DNA from: Paenibacillus sp. HWE-109
GTDB taxonomy: Bacteria; Bacillota; Bacilli; Paenibacillales; NBRC-103111
DNA: 64,000 nt
Assembly: GCF_022163125.1 (NCBI RefSeq)
Contig: NZ_CP091881.1
Coordinates: 930,001-994,000, forward strand
Reading direction: 5' to 3'
The position numbers and the translations under genes are program-made. Shown piece after piece: positions 51,999-60,719 of the stretch; the stretch's first letter is position 1, and each line of letters begins with the position of its first letter. Under the pieces are notes generated by a model that was not told the origin of the DNA, did not search any database, and worked only from the letters and a program-made list of their open reading frames with translations.

Positions 51999-53631
51999 GA
52001 AGAGAATCCCCCTTCAGGATATCGAGGGCTTCATCGGCAGTCCCATTTTTTCTAAATTCTTTTGGTGTCATTCCTGTTAATCGTTTGAATAAATTTGAAA
52101 AATAATGGGGGTCATTATAGCCCACCAAAAAAGCGATTTCATAAGATTTTGCTGATGTACTCTTAAGTAGATCCATCGCTTTTCGAATACGGACTTGTGT
52201 TAAATATTCAATAAAGGTTTGGCTTGTTTCCTGACTGAATACTCGGCTCAAGTAGTTTGGACTCAAATTTACATACTCGGCTGAATCTTGTAAAGAGAAG
52301 TTATCCTTTTCAAAATTCAATTGGATGTATTCTTTGACTTTTGCAATCATATCGCTATATTTATCGTAAATACGAGAACGCCATGTCCAAAACTGTTCAA
52401 TTAAATGGATTAAATAAGAACAGGTTTCCTCCCAAGTACGGATATTGCCTATCATTTGCTGGAATTGTTGAAGCGCCTTTTCAGGCTCAGTAAGGTGGCG
52501 ATACATATCTTTATTTGAACGAAAAGCTTCGATGGTCACATCATTTAAAATGTAGAAACCGATTGAAGTTGTATGCCAATTGATATCGACTAACGCAGCG
52601 GCATAATCTGCGACAAATGAACTTAATTTGTTGTGAGACCCAATTTTCAAGAAATCCATAAAAGCACCGCGATCTAAAAAAAGAGTGGGATCCAGGGTTG
52701 CTGTCTTCATCTCACTTAGCACATTCCGATTCTGACGGGATAACCTTCTCCAATGAACATCTTCCATGGCATCAAGAAAGGATATATGTACTTTCTGAAG
52801 ACGATCTTGTACACTGCCAATGCCAATAGAGATAGGGAGTGAATGGGCTTCTTCTGAGATTGCTTTTTGCAAATCCTGAAATAGTTGTAATTCCAGCTTT
52901 AAATTCTCTAAGGTATCGCCTTTAATAATCCAAACACTTTCAGTGCGGCTGCGCTGAAACATCAACTGTTTATAGTTCTCCTTCAGGATACTGCATTTGT
53001 CCAAAAGTAAGCGCTCATTGTCATGCCTAGCATTCAACTCTTCATGCTTGTCTGCTTCTGTTTCACGTAAATCTAGCACGGTAACTACATAATAATGAGC
53101 TATAATGTTCAATTGAATGGAGGCACTATGATGCATCACTTCTGAAGTGGTCATGAAACCACTGCATAGATCATTCAATAGCTTGTCTTGTGAAATTGTA
53201 CTACTTTCATACTCTTTCGCTTTAAGTAGTTGGAGTTGCATGCTAATTTCTCGTTCTTTGTCAATTTCAGCGCTGACTTTATGAAGCACCTTCAGGAGCT
53301 CAGTAGGGCTAATTGGTTTTAAGCAGTATTCTTGCACCCCGATTTGCATAGCTGATCTTGCATACTCAAACTCGGCATGGCCGCTAATAATAATAATCTT
53401 CATATCCGGAAACTGCTTACTCATAATGCTGCTCAGCTCAAGACCGTTCATGAAAGGCATTAAAATATCCGTAATTAAGATGTCAGGCTGGACTCTTTCA
53501 ATAATAGGAAGCGCAACCTCTCCATCGGATGCATCGCCACTGTAAATAAACCCTTCCTTTTCCCAATCAATACTATCACGAATAATTTCCCTAATTAATA
53601 TTTCATCATCGACAAGCAGTATTTTTTTCAC
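51985..53631 (-). CDS. Response regulator with AraC output domain
   Basis: The 548-residue regulator has a receiver domain (about 1-125; LLVDDEILIREII, phospho-acceptor Asp55 in LITDILMPFMNG, CLKPI Lys) and an AraC domain (about 440-538; FSLQDSAEYVNLSPNYLSRV and SYEIAFLVGYNDPHYFSNLF). Six bases separate it from the kinase gene upstream. Likely controls the divergent YtfQRT-type importer. Confidence 0.9.
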   Translation of the reverse strand: MKKILLVDDEILIREIIRDSIDWEKEGFIYSGDASDGEVALPIIERVQPDILITDILMPFMNGLELSSIMSKQFPDMKIIIISGHAEFEYARSAMQIGVQEYCLKPISPTELLKVLHKVSAEIDKEREISMQLQLLKAKEYESSTISQDKLLNDLCSGFMTTSEVMHHSASIQLNIIAHYYVVTVLDLRETEADKHEELNARHDNERLLLDKCSILKENYKQLMFQRSRTESVWIIKGDTLENLKLELQLFQDLQKAISEEAHSLPISIGIGSVQDRLQKVHISFLDAMEDVHWRRLSRQNRNVLSEMKTATLDPTLFLDRGAFMDFLKIGSHNKLSSFVADYAAALVDINWHTTSIGFYILNDVTIEAFRSNKDMYRHLTEPEKALQQFQQMIGNIRTWEETCSYLIHLIEQFWTWRSRIYDKYSDMIAKVKEYIQLNFEKDNFSLQDSAEYVNLSPNYLSRVFSQETSQTFIEYLTQVRIRKAMDLLKSTSAKSYEIAFLVGYNDPHYFSNLFKRLTGMTPKEFRKNGTADEALDILKGDSLHEDE

Positions 53632-53637
53632 GCAACA

Positions 53638-55440
53638 TCATCCCCAATCACACGGTATTCGAATGCTAACAATGGTTCCTTCACTTTCAATGCTGTCTAC
53701 CTGTACGCCGTAAGATTCTCCATAATATAAGCAAATCCGTCGATGAACATTGTGCAATCCGAACCCTCCGGATACTTCATTCCCAGTTTCCTTGGGCGTA
53801 TGCGGTTCCATTAAATCTTTCCGCAGCTGCCCAAGCCGATCTTCAGAAATGCCCTTACCATTATCCTCTATCACAATAAGAAAATTATCTTCATCCTCAA
53901 TCCTTGCAGTAATTCGAATGAGTCCTTTGCCACGTTTGTTTTTAAGCCCGTGATAAAGGGCATTTTCAACAATCGGTTGTAATGTCATTTTGAGAATAAG
54001 TAAGGAATGTAAGCTTGAATCTATGGCAATTTCATAATCTAAAATATCGCGATATCGCATCTGTTGAATGGTTAAATAGCTCTGAAGATGCTCGATTTCT
54101 TTCTCAAATGTGATCCAATCCTTTCCTTTGCTTAAGCTAATACGAAACAGTTTGGATAAAGCCATGACCATCTGGACGACTTGATCTTTTTTTTCAGATT
54201 GCGCCAGCCATAGAATGGAATCCAATGTATTGTATAAAAAATGCGGGTTAATTTGTGCCTGTAAGGCTCTGAGCTCCGATTTTTTGATTTCTTGCTGTTC
54301 ATTAATACTCTGGTCAAGCAGCATCCGGATTTTCCCGAGCATAATATTGAAGCTGTTTCCCAAATCTGAAATTTCATCCGTACCAGCCAGGACGACTTTA
54401 GCTTCAAGAAAGCCAGATGCAGCGAGTTGCATTTTATTTTTGAGTATTCGAACAGGTCGAGTCAAGCGGTTAGAGACAAAGAAATGCAAGGTTATAGCAA
54501 AAATGATGCTGAGCATAACGCTAATGATGATGAGCTGACGAATGGAATTGGCTTCCTCAACAATTTCTTGCAATGGGACCACACCAACGATATTCCAACC
54601 CGTGGACATGGAAGGAGATGTCACAATAAATTCAGGTTTACCTTCGGAAGAATCAACATATTCGTTGTTTTTGTTTTCAATAATAGAAGAAATCGTTTTA
54701 TTCTGAATCCACTTCGTATTGTGTGCAGCTTTAGATGGTAAGAAAATGGCATTTCCTTTGTTGTCTGCCACATAGAAAAAGCCGCTTTGTCCTATAATGA
54801 CGTTGTCACAAAACTGTTTCACGATACTGTCATCAACATCGATAATAATGAATCCGATGACTTCGTGGGTAACCCGCTGTTTAACTGTGGAAACAATCGA
54901 AATAATATTATGATTTTTGTATAGGAATCCGTCCAATGGATCTAATGAAGCCGAATCATCTGGCGGTATATTCAAGACAGCCTCAGGATTCTGAATCAGA
55001 TATTCGAAATGCGGGTTACGCAATGCGTTTTTATTAAGTTGAAACACACCCTTCCTCTCGCTAATCCCCCGGCCATACAAATTAATCATCGTTATGTTCA
55101 GAACACTATCATATTGATATGTCTGTCTATAAGAGGACATGGTTTGTAAAATTTCTCGTGCATCTAAATTCGAGTCTGTTTGTGAAAATAAAAAATGCAA
55201 AACATTGGGATTTTTCTCGAGCTCGAGGAGTTTCTTTGTATCTGTGAATACATTATCCATGTCTGTCGCGAGCTGTGTAGCAAGCATCATCGTCGCGGCT
55301 TTGCTGTTATTAAATACGGTATTGTAAGATTTATTATATGAAATGAGACCAACAACAATTAATGGAAGACATGTAAGTATAACAAACATCGTTAAAAGTT
55401 TGGCTCGAAGGCTAGAAGTTATTTTCCGATATAAGCCCAT
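53638..55440 (-). CDS. Sensor histidine kinase, YesM type
   Basis: Membrane kinase of 600 residues; ATG at 55440 has AAAGG about 10 bases upstream, and an in-frame ATG at 55458 is the alternative. TM1 (about 14-36), dCache-type extracellular domain (about 37-295; FFYVADNKGNAIFLPS), TM2 (about 298-322), HAMP, then QINPHFLYNTLDSILW with the phosphorylated His, PIVENALYHGL, IEDNGKGI and GGFGLHNVHRR. Divergent from the importer gene at 55696 across a 255-base control region. Confidence 0.9.
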   Translation of the reverse strand: MGLYRKITSSLRAKLLTMFVILTCLPLIVVGLISYNKSYNTVFNNSKAATMMLATQLATDMDNVFTDTKKLLELEKNPNVLHFLFSQTDSNLDAREILQTMSSYRQTYQYDSVLNITMINLYGRGISERKGVFQLNKNALRNPHFEYLIQNPEAVLNIPPDDSASLDPLDGFLYKNHNIISIVSTVKQRVTHEVIGFIIIDVDDSIVKQFCDNVIIGQSGFFYVADNKGNAIFLPSKAAHNTKWIQNKTISSIIENKNNEYVDSSEGKPEFIVTSPSMSTGWNIVGVVPLQEIVEEANSIRQLIIISVMLSIIFAITLHFFVSNRLTRPVRILKNKMQLAASGFLEAKVVLAGTDEISDLGNSFNIMLGKIRMLLDQSINEQQEIKKSELRALQAQINPHFLYNTLDSILWLAQSEKKDQVVQMVMALSKLFRISLSKGKDWITFEKEIEHLQSYLTIQQMRYRDILDYEIAIDSSLHSLLILKMTLQPIVENALYHGLKNKRGKGLIRITARIEDEDNFLIVIEDNGKGISEDRLGQLRKDLMEPHTPKETGNEVSGGFGLHNVHRRICLYYGESYGVQVDSIESEGTIVSIRIPCDWG

Positions 55441-55506
55441 AGTAAGATAACCTTTCATTGGTTCCGTTTTGTCGAATTCTTATTACAAATTATGAATCAA
55501 TCGTTT

Positions 55507-55520
55507 TGAAAACGCAATCA
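55507..55520 (+). promoter_or_regulatory. Candidate catabolite-responsive (cre) site
   Basis: TGAAAACGCAATCA matches the cre consensus TGWAARCGYTWNCA at 13 of 14 positions. It lies in the divergent region between the kinase and the importer binding protein, a sensible place for CcpA control of both. Confidence 0.45.
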
Positions 55521-55571
55521 TCAAACAAAAAACTACACTTTTGGCATAGAAAATTTAAGTTTTAAATCGGG

Positions 55572-55600
55572 TTGTTCAAAAAGTGAATAATAATTTATAA
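55572..55600 (+). promoter_or_regulatory. Possible sigma-A promoter for the furanose importer
   Basis: TTGTTC (55572-55577), a 17-base spacer and TTATAA (55595-55600), about 95 bases before the binding-protein ATG. Two mismatches in each hexamer at most; not tested. Confidence 0.35.
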
Positions 55601-55695
55601 GAAGTGTCCATGAAACTCCGTATACCCTCCCACGATTCGTATCCTATAATTTAGTCACACCGAAGCAAACAGGTGAAATAAGGGAGGAAAAATAA

Positions 55696-56730
55696 ATGAA
55701 AAAGTCTCTAGGGGTAGTTTTAGTAGCTTCAGCAATGATGATGTTTACAGCAGCGTGTGGTAGTTCAGGAGATAGTAAGACAGCGAGCAGCACTAGTGCG
55801 GCAGCAACGGTAAGCCCAAGCACAGCTGCAGCAGCAACAGCTAAAGCGGACAAGAAAATCACAATGGGATTTGCTCAAGTAGGTGCTGAAAGCGGCTGGC
55901 GTTCAGCGAATACGAAATCCGTTCAAGACTCTGCCAAAGAAGCAGGCATTGAATTGAAATTCTCCGATGCTCAACAAAAACAAGAGAATCAAATTAAAGC
56001 CATTCGTACATATATCCAGCAAAAAGTTGACGTCATCGCTTTCTCTCCGGTTGTTGAATCCGGTTGGGATACGGTATTAAAAGAAGCAAAAGATGCTGGT
56101 ATTCCAGTTATCTTAACGGATAGAGCCGTAGATTCCAAGGATACTTCGCTGTACAGAACGTTCATTGGTTCGGATTTCGTAGAAGAAGGCCGTAGCGCAG
56201 GGAAATGGTTGGTTGATAAATATAAAGATACGAAAGAAGCCGTTAATATCGTAGAACTTCAAGGAACAACAGGTTCAGCTCCTGCGAATGATCGTAAAGC
56301 TGGATTTGATGAAATCATTAAATCGAATCCAAATCTCAAAGTTATTGCTTCGCAAACAGGTGATTTCACACGTGCCAAAGGGAAAGAGGTTATGCAAGCA
56401 TTCTTGAAAGCCAATAAGAACATTAATGTTCTCTATGCACATAACGATGATATGGCACTCGGCGCTATCCAAGCTATTGAAGAAGCGGGTCTTAAACCAG
56501 GTAAAGATATTATCATCATCTCCGTTGATGGTGTGAAAGACGGCTTTGTAGCGGCAAGCGAAGGGAAAATCAACTTCATCGTAGAGTGTAACCCACTCCT
56601 TGGTGGACAATTGATGCAAGCAGCTAAAGATGTACTGAGCGGTAAAGAGCTGCCGAAACGAATCGTTACGAAGGAAGGCGTATTTACTTCCGATGATGCG
56701 AAACGTGAATTGCCGAACCGTCAGTACTAA
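55696..56730 (+). CDS. ytfQ: YtfQ-type furanose-binding lipoprotein
   Basis: The 344-residue binding protein for the importer genes that follow. Lipobox TAAC (Cys21). The mature protein matches the YtfQ pattern closely: GFAQVGAESGWRSANTKS, DAQQKQENQIKAIRTYI, FSPVVESGWDTVLKEAKDAG, YAHNDDMALGAIQAIEEAGL and KPGKDI. YtfQ of Escherichia coli binds galactofuranose; relatives also bind arabinose. GGGAGG before the ATG. A hairpin separates it from the ATPase gene, as usual for binding proteins made in excess. Confidence 0.88.
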   Translation: MKKSLGVVLVASAMMMFTAACGSSGDSKTASSTSAAATVSPSTAAAATAKADKKITMGFAQVGAESGWRSANTKSVQDSAKEAGIELKFSDAQQKQENQIKAIRTYIQQKVDVIAFSPVVESGWDTVLKEAKDAGIPVILTDRAVDSKDTSLYRTFIGSDFVEEGRSAGKWLVDKYKDTKEAVNIVELQGTTGSAPANDRKAGFDEIIKSNPNLKVIASQTGDFTRAKGKEVMQAFLKANKNINVLYAHNDDMALGAIQAIEEAGLKPGKDIIIISVDGVKDGFVAASEGKINFIVECNPLLGGQLMQAAKDVLSGKELPKRIVTKEGVFTSDDAKRELPNRQY

Positions 56731-56769
56731 GCGTTTGTCTACCTCATTGTTATTATAAATAAATAGAGC

Positions 56770-56804
56770 AGAGCTGCTCCATCTTGCTAGTATGAGGCAG
56801 CTCT
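56770..56804 (+). terminator. Hairpin between binding protein and ATPase genes
   Basis: AGAGCTGC pairs with GCAGCTCT across a 19-base loop; no T-run follows. Likely an mRNA-stability or partial-termination element. Confidence 0.45.
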
Positions 56805-56830
56805 AGTTCATATAGGAGAGGAGTGGCTCT

Positions 56831-58339
56831 ATGAAACAGGGTGGTCCAGTATTGCAGATGACTGGAATTCATAAGCAGTTTCCGGGTGTTAAGGCGTTAA
56901 CGAATGTTAATTTCAGATTGTTCCCTGGCGAAGTTCATGCATTAATGGGTGAAAATGGGGCGGGGAAATCTACACTAATTAAAGTACTTACAGGTGTTCA
57001 CTCCATCGATCAAGGTGTCGTTGAGATGGATAAACAGCCAGTTCGGATTCTTAGCCCGCTTGATGCGCAAAATGCAGGTATTAGTACGGTTTATCAAGAG
57101 GTTAACCTCTGTTCAAACCTGTCTGTAGCTGAAAATATTTATATTGGGCGTGAACCACGTCGTTTCGGTCGTATTTTATGGAAAAAAATGAATGAAGATG
57201 CTGCGCAATTATTGAAAAAGAGAATGAATCTTGAAATCGACGTTACGCAACCTTTGCATGTGTATTCGGTAGCTGTTCAACAGCTTGTAGCTATTGCCAG
57301 AGCCTTAAGCATTTCAGCCAAAGTGTTAATTCTAGATGAACCAACCTCCAGCTTAGATAGAGGCGAGGTGGTACAACTATTTTCTGTCATGACCAGATTG
57401 AAAAATGAAGGGCTTGCGATCCTGTTTGTCACTCATTTCTTAGATCAGGTTTACGACATTTCAGATCGAATAACCATACTCCGCAATGGAGAATTTATTG
57501 GGGAATATTTAGCCAAAGAGCTTCCTCGTATAGAGCTGGTTTCCAAGATGATTGGGAAAGACCTTGAGTTGCTGGAAGAGTTGCCTAAAGGTGATGCAGC
57601 TGCCCAAGTTCATAATGAAGTATTAATTCAGGCAACTGATTTTGGGAAGAAAGGTTCCATTGAGCCTGTTGATCTCACGATTCATAAAGGAGAGATTGTG
57701 GGTTTAGCGGGTTTGTTAGGTTCTGGAAGAACCGAATTGGCTAGATTATTTTTTGCTGCAGATAAGGCTGATTCTGGTGAAATGACAATGGCTGGTTCAA
57801 GTGATGCGATTCTTTCACCAAGACAAGCGATTGATCAAGGCATCGCATTTTGTTCGGAAAATCGCAAGTTGGAAGGTATTATCGATGATTTAACTGTTCG
57901 GGAAAATATCATTTTAGCCCTTCAGGCGTCGCAGGGGTGGTTTAAAACCATTTCAAGAAAACGTCAAGACGAAATGGCAGATGAATATATTCGCGCATTA
58001 AACATTAATCCACCTAACCCAGAACATCTAATTAAGAACTTAAGCGGCGGGAATCAACAAAAGGTATTGCTAGCTCGCTGGTTGCTTACGGATCCTAATT
58101 TATTAATTTTAGATGAACCAACTAGAGGAATTGACATTGGCGCTAAGGCTGAAATACAGAAATTAGTGTTGTCATTAGCCCAAAAAGGGATGTCAGTTCT
58201 ATTTATTTCTTCTGAACTAGAGGAAGTTTTACGTGTCAGTCATAAAATCGTTGTACTACGAGATCGTCATAAAGTAAAGGAAATGGTTGGCGACGAGATT
58301 AGCCAGAAAAATGTCATGAAGGCAATTGCGGGAGGTTAA
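56831..58339 (+). CDS. ytfR: Furanose ABC importer ATPase, YtfR type
   Basis: Duplicated ABC ATPase, 502 residues. Half 1: Walker A GENGAGKST, Walker B ILDEPTSSLD; its signature region reads VYSVAVQQ, lacking the LSGG pattern as in many YtfR/RbsA first halves. Half 2: GLLGSGRTEL, SENRKLEG, LSGGNQQK and ILDEPTRGIDIGAK. GGAGAGGAG lies upstream. Five bases before the permease gene. Confidence 0.9.
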   Translation: MKQGGPVLQMTGIHKQFPGVKALTNVNFRLFPGEVHALMGENGAGKSTLIKVLTGVHSIDQGVVEMDKQPVRILSPLDAQNAGISTVYQEVNLCSNLSVAENIYIGREPRRFGRILWKKMNEDAAQLLKKRMNLEIDVTQPLHVYSVAVQQLVAIARALSISAKVLILDEPTSSLDRGEVVQLFSVMTRLKNEGLAILFVTHFLDQVYDISDRITILRNGEFIGEYLAKELPRIELVSKMIGKDLELLEELPKGDAAAQVHNEVLIQATDFGKKGSIEPVDLTIHKGEIVGLAGLLGSGRTELARLFFAADKADSGEMTMAGSSDAILSPRQAIDQGIAFCSENRKLEGIIDDLTVRENIILALQASQGWFKTISRKRQDEMADEYIRALNINPPNPEHLIKNLSGGNQQKVLLARWLLTDPNLLILDEPTRGIDIGAKAEIQKLVLSLAQKGMSVLFISSELEEVLRVSHKIVVLRDRHKVKEMVGDEISQKNVMKAIAGG

Positions 58340-58344
58340 TAAAT

Positions 58345-59370
58345 ATGGTGAAGCATCATTTGTTTTGGCCACTAACTTTTTTATGTGCATTATTAGTATT
58401 TAACTTAATCTACTCCCCTGATTTCTTTGCAATAAAAATGAGGGATGGACACCTTTATGGAAGTCTAATTGATATTTTAAACTTTGGATCACCACTAATG
58501 ATTGTATCTATTGGCATGACGTTAGTTATTGCTGCTACCAAAGGAGTCGATCTCTCCGTAGGTTCAGTAGTTGCGATTTCAGGAGCCATTGCATGTCTTA
58601 TGATTAGTCATGGTGATGGCAGCTTAGTAAGTGTTGTCATTGCAGCTGGTACCGCATTACTGACTTCGATTGTATTAGGTGTTTGGAATGGCTTCTTAGT
58701 TGCTAATATTGGGATGCAGCCGATTATCGCGACGCTAATCTTAATGGTTTCTGGGCGCGGTGTATCTCAATTAATAACGAGTGGACAAATTATTACCATT
58801 TCCAACCCGTACTATAAGTTCATTGGTGCAGGTTCCTTACTGACTCTTCCTTTCTCCATATTCATCGTGGCTATCGTATTCCTCATTGCTTATCTCTTAA
58901 CTCGAAAAACTGCACTTGGTTTATTCATTGAATCCGTTGGTTGTAAACCAACGGCAAGTAAGCTTGCTGGCGTGAAATCAAAGACGGTTATGTTCTTCGT
59001 ATACATGTTCTGCAGCTTATGCGCCGCAATTGCGGGTCTGATTCTAAGCTCGAATGTATCAAGCGCGGATGGAAATAATGCGGGATTATGGTACGAATTA
59101 GATGCGATCCTAGCTGTAGTTATTGGCGGAACAGCACTGACAGGCGGACGCTTTTACCTAGCAGGAACATTAGTTGGGGCGTTGATCATTCAGACGCTGA
59201 CTACGACGATTTATATGATTGGTGTACCGCCAGAAATAACACTGGTTGTGAAAGCTTTCGTAGTTCTAATTGTTTGTTTAATTCAATCGGAGTCTTTCCG
59301 GAAATCAATTGCTTTCCGTTGGAAAACGCGCCATTATCCTGCGGAGAGGGAGGTCAAACAGCATGCTTAA
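58345..59370 (+). CDS. ytfT: Furanose ABC importer permease, YtfT type
   Basis: The 341-residue BPD_transp_2 membrane protein. TLVIAATKGVDLSVGSVVAI and ELDAILAVVIGGTALTGGRF are the family blocks; multiple helices. GGGAGG precedes the ATG. Pairs with the next permease to form a heterodimeric channel, as in the YtfT-YjfF system. Confidence 0.88.
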   Translation: MVKHHLFWPLTFLCALLVFNLIYSPDFFAIKMRDGHLYGSLIDILNFGSPLMIVSIGMTLVIAATKGVDLSVGSVVAISGAIACLMISHGDGSLVSVVIAAGTALLTSIVLGVWNGFLVANIGMQPIIATLILMVSGRGVSQLITSGQIITISNPYYKFIGAGSLLTLPFSIFIVAIVFLIAYLLTRKTALGLFIESVGCKPTASKLAGVKSKTVMFFVYMFCSLCAAIAGLILSSNVSSADGNNAGLWYELDAILAVVIGGTALTGGRFYLAGTLVGALIIQTLTTTIYMIGVPPEITLVVKAFVVLIVCLIQSESFRKSIAFRWKTRHYPAEREVKQHA

Positions 59371-60325
59371 GAAACAGCATATTCCCATTCTAGTGACCAT
59401 TGGATTATTCATTCTCATGTTCGCTATCGGTTCTTTCAGATATACAGGATTCTTTTCCTTACAAGTGCTGATGAATCTACTAATTGATAATGCATTTTTA
59501 TTAATAACTGCCGTTGGAATGACATTTGTTATCGTATCTGGAGGCATTGATTTATCGGTCGGCTCAGTCATTGCTTTAACCACGATGATCTCAGCTAGTT
59601 TAGTCCAAGCCGGCTGGCCGCCTGGCCTTGTCATACCAATGGTATTATTAATTGGAGCTTTATTTGGTTGGGGAATGGGGGCCATCATTCATTATTTCAA
59701 GATTGAACCCTTCATCGTGACATTATCAGGGATGTTCCTTGCAAGGGGATTGTGTTACATCATTAGCATTAATACAATTACGATCGATAATGCTTTCTAT
59801 ACAAGTGTGGCTCAAACGAAGATAAGATTACCTGGTGGCAACTTTGCTTCTATTAGTGTTATTATTGCCATATTGGTTGTGTTTCTAGGGTTTTATATTG
59901 CACATTACACACGTTTTGGCAGAAATACGTATGCATTAGGTGGAAGTGAGCAATCTTCCTTATTGATGGGATTACCCGTCGGACGTACCAAAATGTTAAT
60001 CTATGCTTTCAGTGGTTTCTGCTCAGCACTAGCGGGTGTGGTCTTTACCTTCTACATGCTTTCCGGCTATGGCTTGCACGCAATGGGGATGGAATTGGAT
60101 GCGATCGCAGCGGTTGTCATCGGTGGCACACTTCTCACCGGAGGCGTTGGATACATTGTAGGAACATTCTTCGGTGTCATGATTCAAGGTGTCATTCAAA
60201 CGATTATTAGCTTTGAAGGAACTTTAAGTTCCTGGTGGACGAAGATTGTGATTGGCGTTTTGTTGTTTATGTTTATTATCTTACAACGTTTACTTAGTCA
60301 ACGAAGCTGGGCGCAACGTAGATAA
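59363..60325 (+). CDS. yjfF: Furanose ABC importer permease, YjfF type
   Basis: The 320-residue membrane protein from the ATG at 59363 (GAGGGAGG upstream); it overlaps the first permease by 8 bases. An in-frame ATG at 59309 would overlap by more than 60 bases. Blocks TFVIVSGGIDLSVGSVIALT and ELDAIAAVVIGGTLLTGGVG; helices throughout. Ends the importer operon before a strong terminator. Confidence 0.88.
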   Translation: MLKKQHIPILVTIGLFILMFAIGSFRYTGFFSLQVLMNLLIDNAFLLITAVGMTFVIVSGGIDLSVGSVIALTTMISASLVQAGWPPGLVIPMVLLIGALFGWGMGAIIHYFKIEPFIVTLSGMFLARGLCYIISINTITIDNAFYTSVAQTKIRLPGGNFASISVIIAILVVFLGFYIAHYTRFGRNTYALGGSEQSSLLMGLPVGRTKMLIYAFSGFCSALAGVVFTFYMLSGYGLHAMGMELDAIAAVVIGGTLLTGGVGYIVGTFFGVMIQGVIQTIISFEGTLSSWWTKIVIGVLLFMFIILQRLLSQRSWAQRR

Positions 60326-60335
60326 AGTTGAGGGA

Positions 60336-60378
60336 AGGGCATTAATTGACAAGTTTTGTCGAGTAATGCCCTTTTTTT
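60336..60378 (+). terminator. Intrinsic terminator after the furanose importer
   Basis: AGGGCATTA pairs with TAATGCCCT, with inner GACAA/TTGTC extending the stem, followed by a seven-T run. Confidence 0.85.
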
Positions 60379-60425
60379 GTTATATGTTCTGGAGTGAACG
60401 CTGCCGTTGCCCGGGCTGCTCGCGC

Positions 60426-60620
60426 CGAGATAAGGGAACTACAGTCCGCTATTCTAGCCAAAAGTGCCCATATCGCGGGGGTAAGGGAACTACAGTCCGC
60501 TATTTTGCTGGTTTCTGGGAAATTCAGCTCTTTTGGTGGAAATAAGACCCTGTAGTTCCGCTATTGCCCTAGCAACCCTGCTATTTGCCAAAATAGCGTC
60601 CTCTAGTTCCCTTAACAGGT
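60426..60620. repeat. Dispersed intergenic repeat cluster 2
   Basis: Units AGGGAACTACAGTCCGCTAT occur forward at 60433 and 60484. Inverted forms lie near 60547-60565 (TGTAGTTCCGCTATT) and 60590-60615 (AAAATAGCG then CTAGTTCCCTTA). Same family as 37475-37763, including the preceding GAGATAAGGGAAC. Forward and inverted units can pair into long hairpins. No coding sense. Confidence 0.8.
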
Positions 60621-60640
60621 TTTGTCGCTACTAAGAGGCT

Positions 60641-60672
60641 GATCTCTCAGGGCGGCGAAGCCGTTTTTCTTA
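60641..60672 (+). repeat. Conserved TCTCAGGG hairpin, copy 2
   Basis: ATCTCTCAGGGCGGCGAAGC then CGTTTTTCTTA. Compared with copy 1 (37972-38002) the stem pair T-A is C-G, a compensated change. It lies 48 bases before the chemoreceptor-like gene. Confidence 0.65.
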
Positions 60673-60719
60673 GTTTTAACCTGATATCTATGTAAATGCC
60701 ATTACTCGGAGGAACTTAC

